In this document: positions 1-6,115 of the stretch, in pieces
How positions within the stretch are numbered: position 1 is the stretch's first letter
How the letters are laid out: every line of letters starts with the position of its first letter
From: Parelusimicrobium sp031549165
Lineage (GTDB): Bacteria; Elusimicrobiota; Elusimicrobia; Elusimicrobiales; Elusimicrobiaceae
NCBI GenBank assembly: GCA_031549165.1
Contig: JAVBQE010000142.1
Span: 1 to 7,712, forward strand
Reading direction: 5' to 3'
Length of the DNA: 7,712 bases
The notes under the pieces: model-generated
Databases searched by the model: none
What the model was told of the DNA's origin: nothing
What the model saw: only the letters and a program-made list of their open reading frames with translations
Made by a program: the position numbers and the translations under genes

Positions 1-191
1 TTCAAAATAGTTATGCGTGGATCCCGGCCCGCCGTGTACTAGGACAAGAGGCGGCTTTTCCGTCTTCTCACCCACTATGCGGTAGAAGTTTTAAAGCCTT
101 TAAAAGGCATATAGCCTTCGGTAATTTTTGGCTGCGCAAATGCAGTTAATGACAGTAATAAGACAGACAGCAGTATAAAAAATCTCTTCAT
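1..191 (-). pseudogene. Exported prolyl aminopeptidase (proline iminopeptidase), 5' end only, frameshifted
   Basis: The ATG at 191-189 follows AAGGAG (202-197) by 5 bases. The first 35 codons give a signal peptide (MKRFF, a leucine-rich core, then LTAFA with likely cleavage before Q20) and then KITEGYMPFKGFKT, the usual start of prolyl aminopeptidases. This frame stops at a TAG at 77-75. The neighbouring frame continues as FYRIVGEKTEKPPLVLVHGG and on to PGSTHNYF, which carries the HGGPG oxyanion-hole motif of the family (alpha/beta hydrolase S33 peptidases that remove N-terminal proline from peptides). The two halves join if one base is restored near 85-92: an extra T would give GFKTFYRIVG. 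So a single-base deletion, or a sequencing error, splits the gene. The remainder, including the catalytic Ser, Asp and His, lies outside the window. Family assignment is firm from the motifs. Whether the gene is truly broken is open. Confidence 0.8.
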
Positions 192-196
192 ATTTT

Positions 197-216
197 CTCC
201 TTCGTTAATTCTTATA
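197..216 (-). promoter_or_regulatory. Ribosome binding site and possible -10 of the peptidase gene
   Basis: On the minus strand TATAAG (216-211) matches five of six bases of the -10 consensus and lies just upstream of AAGGAG (202-197). The position 17 bases upstream of the -10 holds TGGATT, a poor -35. The ribosome binding site is convincing; the promoter is tentative. Confidence 0.35.
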
Positions 217-240
217 CTATTATTTTAAACATTAATCCAC

Positions 241-282
241 ATAAAAAGAAAGAGACTTTGGACCTATTTTAAGCCTAGGCCC
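241..282 (-). terminator. Candidate terminator of the FIST/kinase operon
   Basis: On the minus strand, just after the kinase stop codon, GGGCCTA (282-276) can pair with TAGGTCC (266-260) as 7 pairs with one G-U, around a 9-base loop. A T-rich stretch (TCTCTTTCTTTTT, about 254-242) follows, but it starts several bases after the stem and is interrupted, so this is weaker than a classical intrinsic terminator. The flanking sequence also holds the palindrome gcctaggc (273-280). This would separate the kinase operon from the peptidase gene on the same strand. Confidence 0.35.
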
Positions 283-293
283 GCATGGCCCAT

Positions 294-2396
294 TTAGCTT
301 TTAATATACTTTCGCATAGCGCTTAACACTTCTTCTATATTTAGCGGCTTGCCTATATGCGCGTTCATGCCGCTGGCTAAACTTTTTTCTATATCTTCCT
401 TAAACACGTTGGCCGTCATGGCCACAATGGGCACCGTTTTGGCGCTCGCAAAGGGCAGCGAGCGGATTTGCCGGGCGGCCTGGTAGCCGTCCATCTCCGG
501 CATTTGTATGTCCATAAAGATGATGTCATACTTTTCAGGCGCGGCCTGCACTTTTTCTACCGCTTCTCTGCCGTTGGCGGCGGAGTCTATATTTATACCT
601 GTGTCTTCCAAAAGCGCGTACACAATTTCCCTGTTAATCTCCACGTCTTCTGCAAGCAGCATGTGTTTGCCTGAAAAATTGTCTGTCTTCTGTTCCTCAA
701 CAGCAGCGCCCTTATCTTCACTTTGCAGGCAGTCCATTACGAGGTCGGCTATCATAGACGGAAACAGCGGTTTTTGTAAAAATTTATCCACGCCTACGGC
801 GTTAGCTTCTTTTTCTATAACACTCCATTCAACAGAGGATATCATGGCCACCACCGCCGGCGCGGCCGCAAGCTCCTTTATGTGTTTGGTAAGCTCAATG
901 CCGTCCATTTCAGGCATTTTCCAGTCTATAAGATAAATGTCATAGGGGCCGTTGCTTTTAATAAATTCCAGCGCCTGCGCGCCGCTTGCGGCTACATTAA
1001 AGCTAAGGCCCAGCCTCTTTAATATTCCCGCCAAATGTTCCTGTACAGGCGGGTCGTCATCTACGGCAAGCACTCTTACATTGCTCCATTTTACGTCGGG
1101 GTTAAGCAGAGGTTGTTTTTCTTTACTGCTGGGCTTAAGAAGTACATTAAATATAAAAGAAGCGCCTTTGCCCGGCTCAGACTCCAGCCATATTTTACCG
1201 CCCATCATATCAATAATACGTTTGGAAATAGCAAGGCCTAGCCCGGTGCCGCCGAATTTACGGGAAGTACCGCTCTCGGCCTGCTCAAAAGAAGTAAACA
1301 GCCGCGCCTGCTGCTCTTTGCTAATGCCTATGCCGTTGTCGGTAATTTCAACTTGCAGGCGGCACAGCCCGTCCTGCGCGAGCCCTAAATAAACGGCTTT
1401 TAAAGATATCTTTCCGCCTTCGGGCGTAAACTTAACTGCGTTTGAAAGAAGGTTTGCTATAACCTGTTTTAGACGCTGGTCGTCTCCATATAAAACCTGC
1501 GGTATATCCGGGTCAATGGAAACGTGCAGTATCTGTTTTTTCTCTTCTACGCGGAAGTTTACTACGTTTACTACTTTTTGCAGCATAAACTCAAAGTTAA
1601 AATCCACCAAAGACAGCTCAAATTTATTAGCCTCTATTTTAGACATATCCAAAATATCATTAATTACACCTAATAGGTGGGAAGACGCGTCTTTAATTTT
1701 ACCGAAAGCGTAGTTTTTACGTTTAACGTCATCGGCCATTTCCCCGATAGAGGTCATGCCTATAATAGCGTTCATCGGTGTGCGTATCTCATGGCTCATG
1801 TTGGCCAGAAAGTCTGACTTTGCGTGCGAGGCCGCCTGCGCCTGCTCTCTCGCCCGCTCAATGTCCGTTATGTCGTGGAACATTATCATCACGCCTTCTG
1901 CCTCTCCCTCGTCATTAAGCATGGGAATAAAATTAACATCATAACGCGCCGCGCCGCTATGGCCGGAAAAATCTATCTCGCGCGAACAGCTGTGGTTTTG
2001 TTTAGCGGCGAAAACGTCATCTACAATTAACGCAAACTCCTCGGCCCATTTAACGCCTTTAAATATTTCCTGCAGAGAATGGCCGCCTATTGCCATCATA
2101 TTTTCAAACCCAGCCTGGGTTAAAAAGTTATTAGTGCAAAATGCAATGCGTTTTTGTTTGTCTAAGAAGAGAATAATATTAGTGCTGTTGGCAAGCATGA
2201 GGCGCAGGTACCTGTCCCGCTCGCGCTGCGCCAGAGACTGCGCGGCAAACTGGTTTATTTTAACCTGGGAGATAAGCCTTTCCTGCGTAACGGTGCGCTG
2301 CAAATGGAGCATCTCGCGCTTTAAAAGTCTTTCGTTCTTTTCAAGCGCGGCTATTTGTGCCTTATACTCCTGCAAGCTGTTAATATCTTCTGACAT
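294..2396 (-). CDS. Soluble PAS hybrid sensor histidine kinase with two receiver domains
   Basis: A 700-residue cytosolic kinase that autophosphorylates on histidine and passes phosphate to aspartates in its own receivers. Domain order: coiled coil about 5-65; PAS about 65-180, ending in the PAC-like HDITDIERA; HisKA with SHEIRTP and phospho-acceptor H202; HATPase with N-box N319, G1 box DNGIGIS (353-359), F-box LFTSF (366-370) and G2 box GGTGLGL (382-388). Receiver 1 (about 440-560) has DDD 446-448, acceptor D491, S520 and K542. Receiver 2 (about 577-697) has E583/D584, acceptor D629, T661 and K683. All catalytic residues are intact. There is no transmembrane segment, no HPt and no DNA-binding domain, so the output must pass to another protein. 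It starts 16 bases after the FIST gene, so the FIST protein is the likely signal input. The AGAGGAG ribosome site is only 2 bases from the ATG and sits in a potential hairpin. NahK-type kinases that partner NosP are one parallel; orthology is not shown. Confidence 0.95.
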   Translation of the reverse strand: MSEDINSLQEYKAQIAALEKNERLLKREMLHLQRTVTQERLISQVKINQFAAQSLAQRERDRYLRLMLANSTNIILFLDKQKRIAFCTNNFLTQAGFENMMAIGGHSLQEIFKGVKWAEEFALIVDDVFAAKQNHSCSREIDFSGHSGAARYDVNFIPMLNDEGEAEGVMIMFHDITDIERAREQAQAASHAKSDFLANMSHEIRTPMNAIIGMTSIGEMADDVKRKNYAFGKIKDASSHLLGVINDILDMSKIEANKFELSLVDFNFEFMLQKVVNVVNFRVEEKKQILHVSIDPDIPQVLYGDDQRLKQVIANLLSNAVKFTPEGGKISLKAVYLGLAQDGLCRLQVEITDNGIGISKEQQARLFTSFEQAESGTSRKFGGTGLGLAISKRIIDMMGGKIWLESEPGKGASFIFNVLLKPSSKEKQPLLNPDVKWSNVRVLAVDDDPPVQEHLAGILKRLGLSFNVAASGAQALEFIKSNGPYDIYLIDWKMPEMDGIELTKHIKELAAAPAVVAMISSVEWSVIEKEANAVGVDKFLQKPLFPSMIADLVMDCLQSEDKGAAVEEQKTDNFSGKHMLLAEDVEINREIVYALLEDTGINIDSAANGREAVEKVQAAPEKYDIIFMDIQMPEMDGYQAARQIRSLPFASAKTVPIVAMTANVFKEDIEKSLASGMNAHIGKPLNIEEVLSAMRKYIKS

Positions 2397-2397
2397 A

Positions 2398-2432
2398 ACT
2401 CCTCTTTTAGAGCTAAAAAACTACAGAGGAGT
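2398..2432 (-). promoter_or_regulatory. Hairpin covering the kinase ribosome binding site (translational coupling)
   Basis: In the minus-strand transcript ACTCCTCT (2432-2425, last codons of the FIST gene) is perfectly complementary to AGAGGAGT (2405-2398), which contains the kinase Shine-Dalgarno sequence. The 19-base loop holds the FIST stop codon (2415-2413) and a smaller nested stem (TTTA/TAAA, 2417-2414 with 2409-2406). A ribosome finishing the FIST gene would melt the outer stem and free the kinase start. The complementarity is seen directly; the coupling is inferred. Confidence 0.5.
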
Positions 2433-3570
2433 AGCTGTAGTTATGGAACCTGTTTCTCAGCACTCCGTTATTGTCTTTCACCGGGCATATTTCCCCGCCG
2501 GAATAGGCCACTACATACGGCAGCCCTTTATCTTTAAGTAAAGCGCTGATAAGCTTTAATTCCCCTTCCTGGTCCGGGGCCTGCATTATATAGCGCGTGA
2601 CGCACGGAAACATAAAGGCGCCGTTCTTTTTATTTGAAGCAAGTATTTTGTCTATACTGCTCTTCGCCGTTTCAAGGATACCTTCGGTATCTATCTGGCT
2701 TAAAACAAGTTTTGTGCCCACAGGCAGTTGTATGCCAAACAAGGCGCCGCCGTCATCATATAATCTATATATGCCGATAGCCACAGGATCTTTCGTGCCT
2801 TCAAAGTGCACCATAAAGGGCAGCGTGGTGCAGTTCTGGTTATTAATCTCAATACCTATTTGTTTAAGGTAGTCAAGAAGCGGCATATCATTAAGTTTTT
2901 TAAGAATGCAGCCGTCCGCCTCAGTGACCACTGCGCCGCTGTCTCGCATATTTTTTTCCGGGATGGAGGTGACGATAAATTCCGGCTCAATGTTTCCTTC
3001 AAATAACACCAGTGCCATGGAATATTGTTCTATCTGCTCTTTATAAAGCGTGCGGCACTCCTCATACACCATGCCTACACCGCTGGCAAGGCTTCCCCAA
3101 CACGGTATGCCGCCTACGGCTTTATCCAACGCAAGCGTCATGTCTGCGCCGGACATGTCGGGCATATACGGGGCGAAAGTCATTACAAATTTTGGGTCAT
3201 TAGAAATTTTGGCACGGGCGGCTTTGTAGGCGTCAGAAATAGCGCCCTCAAAGTTCTGCGAAGTTAAAGGCACGCTCATAGAGGCGGCAAAGTTAACGTC
3301 TTCGCTGGTTAAAACGGTTAAGAATAATGAATACATGCCGTAGCAGCCCGAAGTCTGCGCGCCGGACATAGTGGTCATGCCTACGATTTCAAAGGGCATT
3401 TTTTTGCTTATTTCTTCAATAATGCCGGATTTGGCAAAGTCATAATGAAAAGTAACAATGCCTATGCTGTTTTTAAGGAGTTTGGAGGTGTCTATCTGTT
3501 CCAGAAGTTCTGAGATAGCTATATCTGCTTCGTCCACTTCCTGCGTATATGCGGTATACATTTTTATCAT
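2413..3570 (-). CDS. FIST-domain sensory protein (FIST_N and FIST_C)
   Basis: A 385-residue soluble protein with no signal peptide or membrane span. FIST_N covers about 25-225, with strand-like runs such as IGIVTFHYDF and FEIVGMTTMSG. FIST_C covers about 230-375 and includes the family-like F-x-C-x-x-R element (C323, R326), YSGGEICP (356-363) and NRFHNYSY (373-380). FIST proteins are intracellular sensory modules, proposed to bind small ligands such as amino acids; the NosP branch binds haem and senses nitric oxide. Co-transcription with the kinase marks it as the probable input protein. The reading frame extends 6 codons upstream to an ATG at 3588, but GAGGAG (3582-3577) lies inside that extension, 6 bases before the ATG at 3570, so I start there (MIKMYTAYTQ). 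H376 and the cysteines C76, C157, C172, C221, C247 and C323 are possible ligands of a cofactor, but nothing in the sequence proves haem binding. The family call is good; the ligand is unknown. Confidence 0.85.
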   Translation of the reverse strand: MIKMYTAYTQEVDEADIAISELLEQIDTSKLLKNSIGIVTFHYDFAKSGIIEEISKKMPFEIVGMTTMSGAQTSGCYGMYSLFLTVLTSEDVNFAASMSVPLTSQNFEGAISDAYKAARAKISNDPKFVMTFAPYMPDMSGADMTLALDKAVGGIPCWGSLASGVGMVYEECRTLYKEQIEQYSMALVLFEGNIEPEFIVTSIPEKNMRDSGAVVTEADGCILKKLNDMPLLDYLKQIGIEINNQNCTTLPFMVHFEGTKDPVAIGIYRLYDDGGALFGIQLPVGTKLVLSQIDTEGILETAKSSIDKILASNKKNGAFMFPCVTRYIMQAPDQEGELKLISALLKDKGLPYVVAYSGGEICPVKDNNGVLRNRFHNYSYSSVVF

Positions 3571-3576
3571 AAGTAA

Positions 3577-3609
3577 CTCCTCACACATTTTCTTTTATTT
3601 ATTATATCA
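3577..3609 (-). promoter_or_regulatory. Extended -10 promoter and ribosome binding site of the FIST/kinase operon
   Basis: On the minus strand TGATATAAT (3609-3601) is a perfect extended -10 element (TGnTATAAT). The -35 position is poor, as is common for extended -10 promoters. Transcription would start near 3594, giving a leader of about 24 bases. That start lies downstream of the alternative ATG's own ribosome-binding region and so also favours the ATG at 3570. TGAGGAG (3583-3577) is the ribosome binding site. Confidence 0.6.
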
Positions 3610-3640
3610 AATAGCCCATACATAGCGTTTTAGGATTTAA

Positions 3641-3682
3641 TACAATATATTTGCATATACAAGAAAAAATCCAAATAAAGGA
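3641..3682 (+). promoter_or_regulatory. Possible promoter region and ribosome binding site of the permease operon
   Basis: The plus strand holds TACAAT (3641-3646) and TATATT (3646-3651), each five of six matches to a -10, but neither has a good -35. An AT-rich inverted repeat TATAT-TTGC-ATATA spans 3646-3659. AAGGA (3678-3682) lies 9 bases before the GTG start and supports it. The ribosome site is likely; the exact promoter is uncertain. Confidence 0.35.
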
Positions 3683-3691
3683 TGTAATAAC

Positions 3692-5158
3692 GTGGTAAGA
3701 AAATTATTCAGAAAAAAGCCGGTAGATTTAATCTTAACAGAATCCGGCGAAACGGAAGGCGGGCTGGTACGCTCGCTCTCTATGGGCCATTTAGTGGCCC
3801 TGGGCATAGGCGCAATTATCGGTACAGGTATTTTTGTGCTTACAGGCACGGCAGCCGCAAATTACGCAGGGCCCGCGCTTACACTGTCATTTGTAATATC
3901 AGCATTCGGCTGCGCAATGGCGGGCCTGTGCTACGCGGAGTTTGCCTCCATGCTTCCTGTGGCGGGCAGCGCTTATTCCTACAGCTATTCAACGTTAGGC
4001 GAATTTGTGGCATGGTTTATCGGCTGGGATTTGGTGCTTGAATATTTATTTGCCGCAGGCACGGTGTCTGTCGGCTGGTCCGGCTACGTAGTAAGCTTTT
4101 TAGACGGTATAGGCCTGCATATCCCAGCTACTTTAACTGCTGCTCCCTTCAACCATTTTGCAGGGCAGTGGACGCTTAGCGGCAGTATTATCAATTTACC
4201 TGCGGTATTTATCGTGGTACTGCTTGCAGCTCTTCTTTTGCACGGCACACAGCAGTCTGCTAAATTAAATACTATTATTGTGTTTATTAAAATTACGGTA
4301 ATCATTTTATTCATTGGCTTTGGACTGGCACATATTGACACGCGTAACTGGACGCCTTATATACCGGAAAATACGGGGATGTTCGGCCACTTCGGAGTGT
4401 CGGGTATATTAAGGGGCGCGGGCGTAATTTTCTTTGCATACATAGGCTTTGATGCGGTGTCCACCGTCGCGCAGGAAGCTAAGAATCCGCAGCGAGACAT
4501 GCCGCGCGCTATTATGCTCTCACTCGTAGTCTGCACTGTTTTATACATACTTGTTACGCTTGTGCTTACGGGCATTGTTAATTATACGGAGCTTTCAGTT
4601 CCTGCTCCCATCGCCGTTGCTATTGATAAAGCGGGCACGCTTTCCTGGCTGAGCCCGTTAATAAAGTTAGGCGCGGTGTCCGGCCTTACGACGGTGGTGC
4701 TGGTAATGCTTATAGCGCAGGCCCGCATTTTCTTTGCTATGTCTAAAGACGGGCTTTTGCCTAAATTCTTTTCTAAAGTTAGTAAAACCAAAAAAACGCC
4801 GCGCAACGCCACAATAGTTACCGCCGTTTGCGCGTCTTTGATCGCAGGCCTTTTGCCGATAAACGTGCTGGGCGAGTTAGTGTCCATAGGCACGCTGGCG
4901 GCATTTGTTATAGTATGTATTTCCATAGTGGTGCTGCGCAAAACGCAGCCGCATTTGCGCCGCCCGTTTAAAACGCCGTTGGTGCCTTTTGTGCCTATAG
5001 CAGGAGCCGTCGTCTGTCTGGCGCAGATGGTGGCTTTGCCGCTGGATACATGGATAAGGCTTGTGGTATGGATGGTGATAGGCTTTATAATTTACTTTGC
5101 ATACAGCCGCAAGCACAGCAAGCTGCACCTTAAGGAATTAAAAGAACAACTCAAATAG
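3692..5158 (+). CDS. APC-family amino acid permease (cationic amino acid transporter-like)
   Basis: A 488-residue inner-membrane protein with about 12 hydrophobic helices and the usual short charged N-terminal arm. It would import amino acids by symport. TM1 (about 31-51) contains the broken-helix motif GIGAIIGTGIF (38-48), which binds the substrate amino and carboxyl groups in the APC superfamily. TM3 has GWDLVLEY (111-118). TM6 has FFAYIGFDAVST (247-258), followed by the loop EAKNPQRDMPRAI, a hallmark of the CAT/YfnA-like subgroup. Length matches bacterial members without the two extra helices of animal CATs. The start is GTG with AAGGA 9 bases upstream; no ATG lies nearby. It is divergent from the FIST/kinase operon and is followed after 10 bases by a thioesterase gene, so the two are probably co-transcribed. 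Family is certain. Substrate (basic or broad neutral amino acids) is not determined by what I can see. Confidence 0.93.
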   Translation: MVRKLFRKKPVDLILTESGETEGGLVRSLSMGHLVALGIGAIIGTGIFVLTGTAAANYAGPALTLSFVISAFGCAMAGLCYAEFASMLPVAGSAYSYSYSTLGEFVAWFIGWDLVLEYLFAAGTVSVGWSGYVVSFLDGIGLHIPATLTAAPFNHFAGQWTLSGSIINLPAVFIVVLLAALLLHGTQQSAKLNTIIVFIKITVIILFIGFGLAHIDTRNWTPYIPENTGMFGHFGVSGILRGAGVIFFAYIGFDAVSTVAQEAKNPQRDMPRAIMLSLVVCTVLYILVTLVLTGIVNYTELSVPAPIAVAIDKAGTLSWLSPLIKLGAVSGLTTVVLVMLIAQARIFFAMSKDGLLPKFFSKVSKTKKTPRNATIVTAVCASLIAGLLPINVLGELVSIGTLAAFVIVCISIVVLRKTQPHLRRPFKTPLVPFVPIAGAVVCLAQMVALPLDTWIRLVVWMVIGFIIYFAYSRKHSKLHLKELKEQLK

Positions 5159-5163
5159 GGGAG
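5158..5163 (+). promoter_or_regulatory. Ribosome binding site of the thioesterase gene, overlapping the permease stop codon
   Basis: GGGGAG begins with the last base of the permease stop TAG (5156-5158) and lies 5 bases before the ATG at 5169. The overlap supports co-transcription and probable translational coupling of the two genes. Confidence 0.65.
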
Positions 5164-5168
5164 ACAAC

Positions 5169-5891
5169 ATGCTAGAAGAAAGCTTTAAAACAATGTACTC
5201 GGAAACAGGGGCCGACGGGAGTGTGCCATTGTGGAAGTTCCTCTATCGTTTTCAGGAAGCGGCGGGGGACGACGCTAAAAGCCTTAACTTCGGCAACGGG
5301 GACTTTGGTAATTTGGTATGGATTTTAACGCGCATGCAGATTTTTGTTTTAAAACCCGCACTTGCCAAAGAAACGCTTAAACTAAAAACCTGGCACTGCT
5401 TTACGGACAAACTTACAAGCAGAAGGGAGTTTCTTTTCTCTAACGAAAAAGGTGAAGAAGTCGTCAAGGGTGCAAGCTGGTGGCTGCTCATGAATTTAGA
5501 CACGCGCAAAATTTCGCGCATGCCGCAAAGCCTTATAGATATGAATGCTTCCATACAAGGCCCGATGTTTGAAGAGGGCAGCTTTAAAATGCCCGACATT
5601 GAGGGCAAAACGCCGGACGCTGTGCTGCAAATCGTAACGCGTGAGGAAGACATAGACTCCAACCGCCACGTAAACAACACGCACTTTACCGCCTGGGCCA
5701 TAGAAAGCGCGCCCGTGAGAAAAGAAGCTAAACTTAAAGAGCTGCGCATAACCTTCAAGTCCGAGTGTTTTGAAAAAGACAAAATTAATATCAGTGTCTA
5801 CAAAGAAACAGAAACGTCCTTCTGGCATATATTAACCAGAGAGTCCGACGGCAAAGAAGCCGCGCGCATTTGCACCGCCTGGGAAAAATAA
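5169..5891 (+). CDS. Acyl-ACP thioesterase (FatA/FatB family, double hotdog)
   Basis: A 240-residue cytosolic enzyme that would hydrolyse acyl-acyl carrier protein to free fatty acid and ACP. The N-terminal hotdog (about 1-125) carries NLVWILTRMQIFV and LKLKTW, matching the substrate-facing part of the family. The C-terminal hotdog (about 145-238) has DIDSNRHVNN (161-170), equivalent to the plant motif D-x-N-x-H-V-N-N, giving catalytic D163, N165 and H167. FKSEC supplies E199 and C200, which align with the Glu/Cys pair of plant FatB, so the active site is complete. Length is normal for bacterial members, which lack the plant transit peptide. It is the second gene of an operon with an amino acid permease, an unusual partner. 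Bacterial homologues are known to release medium- to long-chain acids; chain length cannot be read here. A role in adjusting membrane lipid supply or exporting fatty acid is inference. Confidence 0.92.
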   Translation: MLEESFKTMYSETGADGSVPLWKFLYRFQEAAGDDAKSLNFGNGDFGNLVWILTRMQIFVLKPALAKETLKLKTWHCFTDKLTSRREFLFSNEKGEEVVKGASWWLLMNLDTRKISRMPQSLIDMNASIQGPMFEEGSFKMPDIEGKTPDAVLQIVTREEDIDSNRHVNNTHFTAWAIESAPVRKEAKLKELRITFKSECFEKDKINISVYKETETSFWHILTRESDGKEAARICTAWEK

Positions 5892-5894
5892 AAA

Positions 5895-5949
5895 CCTTTT
5901 GCGCGCCGCACCCGCGCAACCCGCGCGCGAATGCGCGCGAAAAACAAGG
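5895..5949. repeat. CpG-rich inverted repeat after the thioesterase gene
   Basis: TTTTGCGCGC (5897-5906) can pair with GCGCGC-G-AAAA (5933-5943), leaving one bulged G and adding a CC/GG clamp at 5895-5896 and 5948-5949. The interior is almost pure alternating C and G, with a direct repeat acccgcgc at 5910-5917 and 5919-5926 and an uninterrupted cgcgcgcg at 5922-5929. The patch is far more CpG-rich than the neighbouring genes. No T-run follows the stem on the plus strand. On the minus strand AAAAGG then TTTTT follows, so it could be a weak extra terminator for leftward transcription. Confidence 0.45.
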
Positions 5950-5978
5950 GCGAAGCAAATGTCAGGTTAAAACGCAGG

Positions 5979-6064
5979 AAAAATGAGGGCCTTCGTATTT
6001 TCTTCGGAGCGACAGTGTACTGGTGTACGTTAGTCTCCGAAAAAATGCGAAGGCCCTCTTTTTT
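5979..6064. terminator. Long bidirectional hairpin terminator between convergent genes
   Basis: The left arm 5985-6009 and right arm 6035-6058 form 24 base pairs with only one bulged base (C6002) and one G-U pair (T5996 with G6047). GAGGGCCTTCG at the base pairs perfectly with CGAAGGCCCTC. The right arm is followed by six T (6059-6064); on the other strand the left arm is followed by five T (5983-5979). It therefore has the form of an intrinsic terminator in both directions, for the permease-thioesterase operon and for the symporter gene. The 25-base loop contains GTAC-TGGT-GTAC (6017-6028), which can fold into a further small stem. The stem is much longer than terminators need. Confidence 0.85.
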
Positions 6065-6115
6065 ACAAGGCTTTACCGATCCCCAAACTGAGCAACTGAA
6101 TCGGCCGTTATAAAA

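Noticed and set aside
80..97. Programmed -1 frameshifting as explanation for the split peptidase frame
   Set aside because: The needed shift is -1, but the codons TTT AAA preceded by C do not form an X-XXY-YYZ slippery site, and re-pairing after the slip would be poor. A lost base explains it better.
508..936. 142-codon open frame on the plus strand inside the kinase gene
   Set aside because: It is fully antisense to the receiver-domain region of a kinase with intact motifs, resembles no family I know and has no good ribosome binding site.
952..1392. 146-codon open frame on the plus strand inside the kinase gene
   Set aside because: It is antisense to the kinase ATPase and receiver 1 region, and its Ser/Pro/Leu-rich composition is typical of a shadow frame.
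2134..2541. 135-codon plus-strand frame spanning the kinase/FIST junction
   Set aside because: It is antisense to both genes, has no recognisable domain and no supported start.
5252..5782. 176-codon minus-strand frame inside the thioesterase gene
   Set aside because: It is antisense to a thioesterase with a complete active site; the open frame is a by-product of its codon use.
6073..6104. Inverted repeat CCGAT/ATCGG (6076-6080 with 6100-6104) after the symporter stop codon
   Set aside because: Only five pairs around a 19-base loop without a T-run; expected by chance.
5931..6113. 60-codon plus-strand frame in the convergent intergenic region
   Set aside because: It runs straight through both arms of the long hairpin, starts in the CpG-rich patch without a ribosome site and has no family resemblance.
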